A stretch of 64,000 nucleotides of DNA from Calcarisporiella thermophila CBS 279.70 (GCF_041956535.1 NW_027192232.1:1-64000); one strand, 5' to 3'; positions 46,003 through 57,431 are shown, counted from the first letter of the stretch. The notes: generated by a model from the letters alone, not told the origin. Numbers and translations: made by a program.

Positions 46003-46432
46003 GATTCCAAATAACCAATGGCACTAGAGAAAAAAAATGCCTCAAAGACTCGGTCCAGATTCCGCGCATCCTTATATACTAGAGCACACCTTAAGTTAAC
46101 TGGGGTTCAATAGGGCGCTGAAATGGCTAACACTGCTCTTCACACATAAATAAGCCTTCTTTGATTAAGATTCGATTTGAACCTCGAACAATTTCGATGT
46201 TCATGAAACATACTACTTGACAATAAGAACAGTCTTGGAAACATGAATTAGACCCTGTTTATATCAAAAACTCCTCATTCTCATAGCAAAGCTGCTAAAG
46301 TTATGAGCTTTAAGTTGATGTGCTCTTGAGAATGTTAGATTAAGCCCATTTATTAGTCATTGAAAAGGGTATTAAATACTATATATTCAATCCAATTAGT
46401 AATTAATCAAGTGAGAGAATTTAAAAAATAAA
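46003..46432. other. Intergenic between receptor 3' end and secreted protein 2
   Basis: Contains the TATA box of secreted protein 2 and one TGAAACA heptamer (46204-46210), the core of the yeast Ste12 pheromone-response element. One copy of a 7-mer is expected by chance at this scale, so it is only suggestive. Confidence 0.45.
46071..46078 (-). promoter_or_regulatory. TATA box, secreted protein 2
   Basis: TATATAAG on the minus strand, about 70 bp upstream of the ATG at 46002. Confidence 0.55.
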
Positions 46433-47590
46433 CTAGCATTTATCGCTAACTTCAAGCACAATTTGTATCTCTTCGCCCTCTTCATTTCGCATTCTTTTTA
46501 GGTGATCTGATTGGCTCTGCTCGCAATTCGAACAATAGTTCAATGCATTTCCACCTGTCACTGGCGAAGCTTTCACATGGCTCTCGATCCAAACGATCCG
46601 GATGGGAAAGCGCTGAGCAGTTTGTTTACATTTTAAATATAGCGACTCCCCCAAGCGATTGTATAAGCGGAGCGCTTCATGTGAAAGGCCAAAGAAAATA
46701 AACCAACATAATGACACAAGTGCATGCCAGTTAAACAGTGCAGCGGGCGCGTCGTTTATTACGATGGGAGTCCAGAAATTTTTAACGCCTCCACTCGCTG
46801 GAGCCGTGTCTATGAATTGGAGATCACGTACAAGTTCGATTGTATTTGTAGGAATGGCGATAAGAAGATACACAAGACAATATAGAGCTATGCGATAAAG
46901 GTGATCCTTTTTAATATTAAGCTGTGTACGTTCGAGGATAGCGTCGATTTCATTTTTTCGTTGAAATATGGAAGCCAAAATTTTCCCTACATAAGTCAGA
47001 TGGTTGTTTTTTTAATATTTACTGCTATAAATATTCATTCTGAGTGAAATTATAATACCGCAATCATAGACACCTTGGGCCGCAAAAATGGTGGGCCAAA
47101 TCGAGAGAAGGAGTAGAGCTCGCCAGCCCTCCAACTCCAAACTTGCAAAGCATCCTCGTACAGGCGCAATATCATAAATCCTCTTTGCGGTAGCATACCG
47201 TAAACCAGAATAGAGAAAAGGAAATACTCCCGCTATCAAAATATCCATTCCAAATATATATCTCTTCGTTCTGTTTGTTATCGCATCTGGGGATGAGAGA
47301 AACATATGCATAGTCGAGAGTGCCCTGTTACAAGATAATAGTAACCCGACGGGAATGGCGGACTGAAGGCTTGTGGAGACAAGACAATATGCCCTCGCAA
47401 TATCACCTGTTTCCTCTTTGAAAATCAAAGCATTCACGAAGGTAATTAGATTGGATGCAAGGGCCCAGACAGCCAAAAGGCAAATGGCAGGAGAACTTCG
47501 TAACGTGCGTACATAGAGCACCGGGGTACAGCACAGGATCCCAATAAAAGAGGTACACAGTACTAAAGAAGCGGGTAATGGACTCCCCAT
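46433..47590 (-). CDS. STE3: STE3-like pheromone receptor (seven-TM GPCR)
   Basis: Exons 47590-47023 and 46986-46433 (36-nt intron, donor GTAAAT); 373 aa. Seven hydrophobic segments: about residues 7-26, 34-56, 68-86, 112-133, 154-178, 211-233 and 262-279, with a short extracellular N-terminus and cytosolic tail. STE3-family landmarks in order: NLITFVNALIF at TM2/loop, the CNRAL stretch after TM3, GMDILIAGVFPFLYSGLRY (the D..I.(G)P step of TM4) followed by the conserved RGC in extracellular loop 2, SIWPTIFAAQGVYDCG in TM5 (the conserved WP), and NWHALVSLCWFIFFG in TM7. STE3 receptors bind lipid-modified peptide pheromones in Dikarya and signal through G-beta-gamma to the MAP-kinase cascade and Ste12. 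The tail ends SDKC. The very short intron is at the low limit but keeps frame. Confidence 0.8.
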
Positions 47591-48453
47591 TTATATTAGG
47601 CGGCCTTAAAATTTACACTCATCAAAAGTAGTATGCGGGAAATGATTTTTTATATAATCTTTATATTCTTTCCGAGCTTTTTTTTAATCTTTTAATGTCC
47701 AAATATGTTAACTAAACGTTCTAAGACTCGGTACACATTTAAAGCAAAATTATTGGGGCACTTGCCGTTTTACAAAGCTTATAATTTAGAATTCCGATGC
47801 TTGGAAAAGATGCAAGTCTGATATAACTTAGCTGATTAGATGATTCCAGCAGTCTATCCTATGGAATGAGAAATAAAAGCAATTATAGAAGTTATTTTTG
47901 TTATTCAAAGATATGCACATCTATTGCCATCCGTTGCCATCCGTTAAATTATTATCTCTATGATTTAAGATCAAATCCTAAACCTTCTATTTTGAAGTAT
48001 ATACAACTCTAAAAAATCTTTGTGCTTATTTAGGGTTATTTCTCCTTATTGTTTCATGCCCTCTAAAGAAGGGGTGGTATCCTTTTTCTCTTAAATCAAC
48101 AGGAGTCAACAGTGATAAACCCATCTATACAGGGCGTGGGCCTAGTGATATATTTGATTCTCTAGGGATCATGAGGGGAAAATGAGACATGGGTCAAGCA
48201 TCCTACGTAAAATTAAAGAAATGTAAAATCTTCATACCATGGAAAAACGGGTGGATATCTATTCAGAGTTAAATAACGATCTTCCTTTCTACATACTAAT
48301 TACAGCCAATAAAGTCACATTGCAATCGCGGATATTTTTTTTTCATAAATTGAGCCTCTATATATTAGAGAAGAATTCTTTTTTCTGTATAAATATACAG
48401 CATATATATTCATCAATAAACTCTTGCGGTTTAAGCCAAGGTGCTTGAAAAAT
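47591..48453. other. Divergent promoter region, STE3-like receptor / secreted protein 3
   Basis: About 0.86 kb of AT-rich DNA between divergent starts. Holds one TGTTTCA (48050-48056), the reverse complement of the Ste12-type TGAAACA core, and a direct duplication of TTGCCATCCG near 47923-47944. No gene seen. Confidence 0.45.
48388..48395 (+). promoter_or_regulatory. TATA box, secreted protein 3
   Basis: TATAAATA, about 66 bp upstream of the ATG at 48454. Confidence 0.55.
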
Positions 48454-48837
48454 ATGTTTGCTAAACTCCTACTTCTTGCTCTCGCACTCAATACTATCGC
48501 AGAGCCTATAGCCAACAGTCATAAACTGGTGCCTTATTGCTATACTCCACATATTCCTGCGTATCATGAGGGGATATATCGTATCGAAGGGAGCGCTAAA
48601 TATTCCGGTGGTTGCGTTGAAGTTGCACGATTAGGTGTTTCGCCCCCCGATTATGATCAGGGAACACCCGAGGAACTTATCGAAAATATGAAGCGAAGTG
48701 AAGGTATACCACTCTGCAAAAACACGATGCCGGTAGAGAATCATGGAACATACAGCTTTGAAGTGGGGGCCGTGTACAACTTTGGCGATAGCTGCTTGGG
48801 TGTAAAAGAGGTGAAAGCAGAGCGTATTGGAGCATAG
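48454..48837 (+). CDS. Small secreted two-module protein 3 (127 aa)
   Basis: Intronless. The ATG at 48454 starts a clean signal peptide (MFAKLLLLALALNTIA). Four mature Cys (29, 54, 88, 114) again give C-x24-C and C-x25-C. Module 1: EGIYRIEGSAKYSGGCVEV. Module 2: HGTYSFEVGAVYNFGDSC. Before module 2 stands GIPLCKNTMPV, matching KIPLCLNEFPV of protein 1. The linker between modules is acidic (DYDQGTPEELIENMK), unlike the basic linker of protein 1. It is on the opposite strand from the receptor and the other two family members, so the group is not a simple tandem array. Function unknown; it could be an effector, a cell-surface ligand or a wall protein. Confidence 0.78.
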   Translation: MFAKLLLLALALNTIAEPIANSHKLVPYCYTPHIPAYHEGIYRIEGSAKYSGGCVEVARLGVSPPDYDQGTPEELIENMKRSEGIPLCKNTMPVENHGTYSFEVGAVYNFGDSCLGVKEVKAERIGA

Positions 48838-50346
48838 TCCAAAGAGCCCGGCTCTCCCAGTCAACTTCATAGTTTTGCTTGAAAAGAATGGCCCGTTTGG
48901 TCTCCATTTTTTCATATGACTTAACTCTCCTCTAATTGATAATCGAATCATGAGCTGTGAAAGAGAATAATTATGAAAACAGTTGCTCTGGCTTGTAGTA
49001 ATACAGGTATTGCGTGGTTTAGAAAATTTGAGAGTGTTTAATGTATAAATAGATATGTTATAATAAATTCGAGATATATTAGTCTTTTCGACTTTTCAGG
49101 TTTTTCAAAGAGCTTTTACGATTTTTAAAAGGTTTGGCCAAGACAAGCTATTGAAACGATAGAGTTGTTGGCTCAAACAATTTCTATAGATTCTAATCTG
49201 ATGGTCCTGTACTTTAGTCTATTACTCGATTGAGAAAGTATTTCTCGTTTTTTAGGCTTACACAAAGAAATTTATGGCTGGGACAAATCAGCGCTGAAAA
49301 CCCAAGTCGAGCGGGAGATTGGTTCAAATCCGCAACTTTAAACCTAGACCTTGGGGTGCAATTAATGACGTCACCATCACTAATGAAATAAGAGATGCTT
49401 CTTTATTAGTCAACTAGTGCCCAACTCGTAAGCCCAATTGCACACTTCAAATTTCATTCGAAGGATTATCTAAAGTGTAAATCAATAATGACAGTTTTAA
49501 TCACAGTTAGTAACAAATAATCCAACCCTTGCATATGATCATTTGTAACCCCACTGGAAACGATGGAAGCGCTGAAATCGAACGATCCGGATTTGGATTA
49601 GCCCGGCAATAGCATAAATCCTTGATAGAGTTGGAAGAGTGATCGAGAATTCACCAGGGGCGAGCTCTTCTACCGAGGTCAGGCAAGCGAGACGTCTTGA
49701 AAGCCGGCGGACAAAAATGCCTAGAACTCTCTGCAAACTCTCTGCTTAGCTATGAGGCTGAAAGGGCTGATGCAACACGAAGGCCCATTGCACGTAACCA
49801 TAAGAAGGCTGTATTAAATATAGCGCGGTAGAAGGCACCCGAGATGAACCATAGGACCCAAGTGCATGGGCAGTTTATAGCAGACTATTTTTGCTGGATA
49901 CTACACGAAACGCTCACAAATCCAAGATGACGACGGAAGGACGGCGTGACTTGCTTTTTATATTAGCAAGATAAATCCGGCCACTCTAGGCCAAAGGATT
50001 GAAACCCAGCTGTATGAATATTGGAATTTATCATTTTTAATTAATTTTAAGCTCAAGGATTGGGCGACGAAGCACAGATGGCCGGTGTAATTAGGTGGTG
50101 TTTCGAAAAATTGAAGTATATCTTGAGGGAGGAAGACGCTTTCGACCTGCATTTCATTTTGTCATTTCCATAATTCCTAGTCATTCCCTTCCCCTCCCCC
50201 CTTTCCCTCATTCTGTAGTTTGCTGAGCCGCCACTAACCCTTGGCTGCCCTCCATTCCTACCACGCATACGTACGCACGCGCTCACGCACACCCACCTCT
50301 CCCCCATTCTCATAGTAATACACTAATTCATTCGCATATCATCACC
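48838..50346. other. Intergenic with possible receptor relic; STE12 promoter
   Basis: Mostly AT-rich. Minus-strand frames at 49539-49886 look like degraded membrane-protein coding sequence (separate entry). From about 50150 the DNA becomes CT-rich up to the STE12 start, as in other promoters of this genome. Confidence 0.45.
49539..49886 (-). pseudogene. Possible relic of a STE3-like or other membrane-protein gene
   Basis: Two adjacent minus-strand fragments separated by stops. 49886-49750 reads AINCPCTWVLWFISGAFYRA then a further hydrophobic stretch (IFNTAFLWLRAMGLRVASA) before TAG. 49736-49539 reads FVRRLSRRLACL and later IYAIAGLIQIRIVRFQRF. The first resembles TM7 of the nearby receptor (both have N, then WFI about 8 residues later, then a basic amphipathic tail). 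The second ends with an IRIV segment like the receptor's PIRIVW. No ATG-started intact frame joins them. Similarity is weak and judged by eye. Confidence 0.3.
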
Positions 50347-51540
50347 ATGAACCCCATTGACGCCGTGGTCCAGCTTCCACTTGAAGAGCGTTCCCAATAC
50401 ACCGCTGCCCTTCGCTACTTCCTCTCCACAGCCCCGGGCGCTTGCTCCGCCACGGCGCCCTATCAAACCTTCAAACTCCCCACGGGGGACAAGATCACTT
50501 GCGTTTTCCACAACGATATACCTTTTGTTTCGGCGCCCGACATCTTGCGTATACTGTACTGTCGCTTTGCGCTTCTGGGACGGCAAGTGATAGACCTGCG
50601 GAAATTCGAGGAGGGCATCCAAAGCGATCTGCGCCACCTTCAGGTGGGTCTGTCCGCGACTCTCGAGGAAACAAGGTCGCCGCTCCTCCAACTTCTGCAC
50701 TGCAAGGGGAGTATAAAAACGCTCAAGAGGCAGAAGGTCTATTTCTGGTTCGCAGTGCCGTATGACAGGCTGTTCCTGGACGCGCTGGAGAGGGATATCC
50801 GGCGAGAGAGGAGAGGGATGGCCACAACCAGCATTGCCTTGGCTGAGCCCGCAACCCGCGTGAGCATGGACCGAACCGACGCCCGATTTTTCGAGCTGAG
50901 AAAGGAGCTGCTGGGCGACGAGGGCGCCTCCCATTTAGCCGGCGTGGCGGAGGGGGAGTCGTTTTTGGAGCAGCTAGAGGAGGCGAAATCGGCCACCGCG
51001 TTTTCCCTTTCGCCGACCTCGACCGTTACCCACGAGGACGAGAGGGAGAATCCCGCCCTCTCGTTCAAAGATACTCTCCCGGACCTCTCTCCCACCACCT
51101 CGGACTATAACCCGGCCGTTTGCTCGTTTGACAAGCGGGCCTCATCCCTTATGTTTTCCCCCATGGATTATTTTTCGCCCCTAATACCCTCGCTGCCCAT
51201 CCTCCAACCCGAATCCCCCGAAAAACTCTCCGAGCCGCCGCTACCAACCCACGACCGCCCGCACGTCTGCCCCCACGAGGGATGCAGAAAGGCCTTCAAG
51301 CGGCTGCAGCACTACAAGCGCCACCAGCGCACCCACACCAACCTCCGCCCATTCGTGTGCGAGACATGCGGGAGAGCGTTCGCCCGCTCCGACAGCCTAA
51401 CCGTCCACCAGCGGACGCATCAACGCAATAGCCTTCAGCCGAAGCAGGGCCATTTGGTGAATGCGCATGGTAACAAGCAGCCGATGGCGGGGGCCACGGA
51501 GCAGGAGTCCTTTGGAAATGTACAACTAATAAATTATTAA
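50347..51540 (+). CDS. STE12: Ste12/SteA-type transcription factor with C-terminal C2H2 fingers
   Basis: Intronless, 397 aa. The N-terminal STE homeodomain-like region (about residues 15-150) is clear: LRYFLSTAPGA, FKLPTGDKITCVFHNDIPFV, DILRILYCRFALLGR, KFEEGIQSDLRHLQVGL, LEETRSPLLQLLHCKGSIKT, QKVYFWFAVPYDRLFLDALE and RDIRRER. A Ser/Pro/Asp-rich middle follows, then two C2H2 zinc fingers at about residues 305-362 (CPHEGCRKAFKRLQHYKRHQ and CETCGRAFARSDSLTVHQ). This layout is that of filamentous-fungal SteA/Ste12 proteins; budding yeast Ste12 lacks the fingers. The factor acts at the end of the pheromone/filamentation MAP-kinase cascade in the nucleus. It is shorter than Aspergillus SteA. It lies 2.8 kb from the STE3-like receptor gene and is convergent with RPT6 (139 bp between stops). 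Confidence 0.93.
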   Translation: MNPIDAVVQLPLEERSQYTAALRYFLSTAPGACSATAPYQTFKLPTGDKITCVFHNDIPFVSAPDILRILYCRFALLGRQVIDLRKFEEGIQSDLRHLQVGLSATLEETRSPLLQLLHCKGSIKTLKRQKVYFWFAVPYDRLFLDALERDIRRERRGMATTSIALAEPATRVSMDRTDARFFELRKELLGDEGASHLAGVAEGESFLEQLEEAKSATAFSLSPTSTVTHEDERENPALSFKDTLPDLSPTTSDYNPAVCSFDKRASSLMFSPMDYFSPLIPSLPILQPESPEKLSEPPLPTHDRPHVCPHEGCRKAFKRLQHYKRHQRTHTNLRPFVCETCGRAFARSDSLTVHQRTHQRNSLQPKQGHLVNAHGNKQPMAGATEQESFGNVQLINY

Positions 51541-51679
51541 GAAGAAGTTGATTTTATTCATTCTACAAGAATTCAGAAGTAGAAGATAGTTAGATGAGAG
51601 AAAAGAGAGGAAGAAATGTAAGAAAAGTGCTGCCGAAATAAAAATCCAGAAAGAGTTAGCGGCCTCTGGCGCCCGGCCC

Positions 51680-53183
<1,504 letters not shown>

Positions 53184-53386
53184 GGTTTGATCAAAGGGTA
53201 GAATAAATCAGCGAAACGACGCGTTGATATTCAAGGTAGCATGCGTAATACTGATGGAATCGTCACTGTATGATATCACTCAAATTTTCAACAAGCTTCT
53301 ATCACTCGCTAACCTTAACTCTTTCTTTACAAAAAGCCCATCTCTTTCCAATTCCCTTTCCTAATTTATTAGTCGCCCATACAGAA

Positions 53387-54136
53387 ATGGCCAAAAAAAA
53401 GAAACACGATCTTCCCCTTCACAAGGTTATCATGGTAGGTCCCGGAGGGGTTGGTAAGAGTGCGCTCACCCTACAGTACATGTACGGTGATTTCGTGGAG
53501 GAGTACGACCCGACAAAGGCCGACTCTTACCGCAAGAAAGTCATGTTGGATGGGCAAGAGTGCCAAATCGATATTCTCGATACGGCCGGGCAAGGTAACG
53601 TTAATCATTCAGATGAGACGCCTGCTAAGGAAAGGAGAGAGCCCATACTAATTGATATCTCATGAATTGTTCAAATGACCGCGAACAGAGGAGTATGCGG
53701 CGGTAAGCTTTTCAAACTCTCTTTTTATCCTTTTTCTCCCCATCTCCACTCTAAATGCGCCTCCCAAGCTTAGATCCGTGACAATTATTATCGCTCTGGT
53801 GAGGGCTTCCTGTGCGTCTTTTCCGTGTGCGAGCATGAATCCTTTGAGCACACTCAAGAGTTCCGGGATCAAATACTCCGTGTGTTGGACGATGAAGCCA
53901 TTCCTTTCATCCTTGTTGGCAATAAGGTTGATCTTGCGCACCTGCGGAAGGTGACGACTGAGGAGGCTAAGACACGGGCAAGCGAATGGGGTTGCCCTTA
54001 CGTCGAAACATCCGCGAAAACCCGCCAAGGCGTGGATGAGGTGTACACACAGCTTATGAGAATGATTAGGGATCGAAAAGATATGGCACGGGAGAGAGAA
54101 CGAAAAGCAAAGAAGGGCAAGTGCATTATTCTTTAA
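53387..54136 (+). CDS. RAL: Ral-type small GTPase
   Basis: Exons 53387-53594, 53689-53702 (14 nt) and 53774-54136; 194 aa. P-loop [11 protein letters not shown], the Ral-specific effector region [20 protein letters not shown] completed by the micro-exon (EEYAA), [23 protein letters not shown], and [14 protein letters not shown]. It ends KGKCIIL, a CAAX box favouring geranylgeranylation. The effector sequence with [12 protein letters not shown] separates Ral from Ras and Rap. In animals Ral acts on the exocyst and membrane traffic. Ral is known outside animals in some early fungi but not, to my knowledge, in the standard yeasts. Shares a short divergent promoter with RPT6. Confidence 0.93.
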
Positions 54137-54766
54137 GTGCTGTCCCCCTTTTTTTCTTCTCTTTCTTTCTTTCTTTTCTCTCTAACTTGACTATAGAATT
54201 GTTTTTATTGTTGTAACCACATTTTATATTCTCACCACTTTCTTTCCTTTTTCTAGTGGCAAGTTTTTTTAGGTGTGTTGGTGAGAGTGATTTTATAGTC
54301 TTCTAAATAATTTTTCTTTTTCTATTTTCTTTCTTTCTTTCTTTCTTTTTTTTTTTTTATTTTCTTTTTTGCTTTTGTTTGCTTATCTAGATAATATTCT
54401 ATACTCTTTTATTGTTTTCTTTTTCTTCCTTTCAACCTATTCCCTACAATTTTTTTTTGTTGTTCTCGCTCTTGTCTTTGAGCTAGATCGCTCTCTTTGA
54501 AATATTTCATTCTATCCTAACGTATCCGATCCACTGTTAAAAAGTCGTCCAAGGTGCAGCTGAAACAGTCAAAAAAAAACTTAAATGTTTTATCTAATAG
54601 TTTGTGCGGTTATTTACAAATATAAGTATTAAACGTAATGAAAACTGTATAGATATGGATAAATATATAGCTATAAAATCCGGAGGAATTACGAGGAATT
54701 CAGATAGCTATAGAAAAAAAAAAAAAGAAGAGAGAGAGAAAGCTATGAACAATAAAAGAAATAGTA
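54137..54766. other. 3' intergenic with TTTC/T-rich microsatellite
   Basis: Between convergent RAL and velvet genes. Positions about 54160-54370 are a dense T-rich, (TTTC)n-like tract on the plus strand. No gene seen. Confidence 0.55.
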
Positions 54767-57058
54767 TTAGAAGTCATTGTAGTTAGAAGCTGTAGGGGTG
54801 AATGAAACAGAAGAGGTAGAGTCCGAGGTTGGATGTGAGCGGGAGAGGTCGTCGCCAAATATCTTAGAGGGCAGAGCGGGAGAGCCCATCATTTTGGGCC
54901 GCTTATCAATGGACTCCTCGTTAAACTGCAGGGGAGGAAGACGAATTCGCCCGACATCGTCCTGCCAATGTCTAATAGGGAGCACATTTTGGGTGGTGGA
55001 GAGAAGAGAGGGTGGTTTTTCGGTGATAGGTGCTAATGGAGACGACATAGTGATTCCTTGCGAGGGTTGGGTGGGATCCGGGTGAGATTGAGAGGGATCG
55101 ACCCGAAGGGGATCCAGCTTAGGATAAGCGAGTGGGGTGAACGGATGAAGGGGGGATGCATCAGAGGTCAAGGGAGTTGTGTGCCGTAGAGCTAAGGGTG
55201 GGCGAGGGTGAGATGAAGAGAGAGGGTGAAATGGAAAGGCGTTTAATGGAGAAGCTACGGGCGAAGAGGAGGAGGAGAGGGGCAAGGAAGATGCGGAAGG
55301 GTAATATGATGCTGTTACAATGGAGAAGGAGGAGAGGGGGGGGGAGTGTGAGTCACCAGAAGAAAGCGATTGAATGTTTTTAGCTTACCAGACGTGTTTG
55401 GTAAAGTAGACTCTCTTGTTGCGAGATGCATTACTGGTGCTTCTCCCATCTTCAATAATGCTCCCGCAGCCGCAACTTTGTCGGCTACAGCTGAGTCTGA
55501 AAATGACTCGGAATCCATTTCGGGAACCTGATGGAGTTTAGAGACGTGGGATAGTGTGGAGGGCGGGTTGTCCGTATTGGATTCACAGGATTTCGGGAGT
55601 TGGTTAGAGCACGAGGAATTGGGTGCAAGTTCACTACTGTTGTAACCGCTGTCAGGAGGATCTCTATCCATTGCAGCATATAAGTTCGGAGTTATAGGTG
55701 CTAGTGCAGGTTTTGGATCGGCAATCGCACTCGAATCTGGGGGTGCGGACACCAGAGGACTGGGTTGTTCTTCGCTTTCGGGAGATACTGTTAGGAAAAA
55801 AAAAATTAGCTGATGGACATTATCGACAGTGATAGATGAGGAGAGAGCCACACCTTTTTTACGTTTCGTAGTTTCCGTCAATTTGGACACTCTTCTTTTA
55901 CTTGACTTTTGCTCCCGGTTAGAAGGGCTGTTGGTTCGTCCTGGGTGTTTCCTAGTCATCATCAAAAAGCGTCATTAATATCAATGCGAGAGGATCGGCA
56001 TTTAAATGCAAGTGAGTCAGAAAGAAACGAGGGCAATGGAGGTCAAGCCAAGCATAAAATTGGATACATACAGAGGAATTCGATGTTCTTTGCGGATCTT
56101 GATCTTCACACCTTGATCGGCGAAAGAGCGCGATAAAAAAGTGGACTCAGCCATCCCGGGAAAATCTTTCTGCATGAATACTGTAAAGGGATCAGAGCAG
56201 GCGGATTGGATATGTAAGACCTCATTCCTAATAGTAATCGATAGAAGTTAGAGTTAATTCATGACTAGGGGGTGTGGCCATTAGTGTGGCCGCGGACTCA
56301 TTTGGTGGATATATTTACAATGTGATTTGAAATAAGCTGAATTTGAGGCGATAGCGACCTTCGACGCACACCGATAGATCTCCAAACACAAAAAAGCCTC
56401 CGTCTAAAATAAAGTAGGAGTATTAACGCACAGAGGCTTAGATATAGGTACATAAGGAATTGGATCGCAACTTGTAATAATACCCGTATTATCGACGTCC
56501 TTCAGCCGATGCAGCGATGATACCACATTACCCAGAAGCGGCCTTTGTGGACCTGTCATGATGTCTTGATCGCTATCCGCTTCCACCAAATTTACGCACA
56601 TAAAATAATACGGACTCTGCAAAAAGCGTCTGGACAAAAGATGGACAAATTAGCGAGTTAAGTTAAAATGTTTAGAGGACAGGTGGGAAATCCAGCTAAA
56701 ATTTACTGTATCTCTCCGGTAGATGTGTTGTTTAGTATGATTTGAACAATGGGGGGAGGATCGACTGGTCGACGATCTAGGGGAGTCTCTTAGCAATTGC
56801 TTGAAAAATAAATTAACTATAAACTACCTTTGTCAGAGAAAGTACACACGCACGCTTGTTTTGGTTGCTGGCGAATGACCAGCGTATATCTTGCACTGAT
56901 TAACACGTACAATCAGTATTGATTGGATAATAAGGAAAGGTCCGGGTTAGGGGTACTTACGGATCAATTCCAAAGAGCTCATGGTCAGCAGCATCGACAA
57001 AGCTGTACGCTTGTCGTAGGGCGGAAGCTCTCTTATCAGATTTCGGTTCACTCCCCAT
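54767..57058 (-). CDS. Velvet-domain developmental regulator (VelB/VosA type)
   Basis: Nine exons: 57058-56961, 56895-56828, 56776-56707, 56629-56484, 56403-56319, 56227-56072, 55951-55854, 55787-55389 and 55311-54767; 554 aa, every junction GT..AG and in phase. The velvet domain (about residues 33-240) is rebuilt only by splicing: [122 protein letters not shown]. Residues 240-554 are disordered, Ser/Pro-rich, with a basic patch ([18 protein letters not shown]) that could be a nuclear signal. Velvet proteins have an NF-kappaB-like DNA-binding fold and coordinate spore formation, sexual development and secondary metabolism. VelB and VosA cannot be separated confidently. Divergent from TBCC. 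Confidence 0.93.
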
Positions 57059-57431
57059 CCGAAATGGTTTTGATTAACTGACACTACCGATGTTGATCAA
57101 TATTAACCAGCTAGTTAAAATTTAAGAATAAAGCGTAACATCTAAAATATGGTTCCCAAAAGAGTAATATATAGAGTAAAAAGCCGATTGATGGAAAAGA
57201 GAATAAATGAAAGGCAAATGACGCTTCAGCTATTTTGCTTCAGCAAACATGACTTTAAAAGAGTTAAAATTCGTATTTTTCAAATGAGGAGAAATTGGTA
57301 AATGGCTCTCTTAAAAAATTCGATTTTTTGTACACCCTACAATACGTCACATCGTCCATTTTTTTCGTGGCTTAGAAACCAAATATAAGGATTGTTCAAA
57401 TTCACATTCAACTTGAACTGTTCTAGAGCAG
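57059..57431. promoter_or_regulatory. Bidirectional promoter region, velvet gene / TBCC
   Basis: 373 bp between the ATGs of divergent genes; AT-rich. No strong TATA box or known motif stands out. Confidence 0.5.

Noticed and set aside
44131-48837. Secreted family as classical lipid-modified pheromone precursors
   Set aside because: None ends in a CAAX box; they have signal peptides and disulphide-type Cys, unlike STE3-ligand precursors of Dikarya.
49320-49345. tRNA-like T-arm sequence GGTTCAAATCC
   Set aside because: The flanking bases do not form a 5-bp T-stem and no acceptor or anticodon stem can be built around it.
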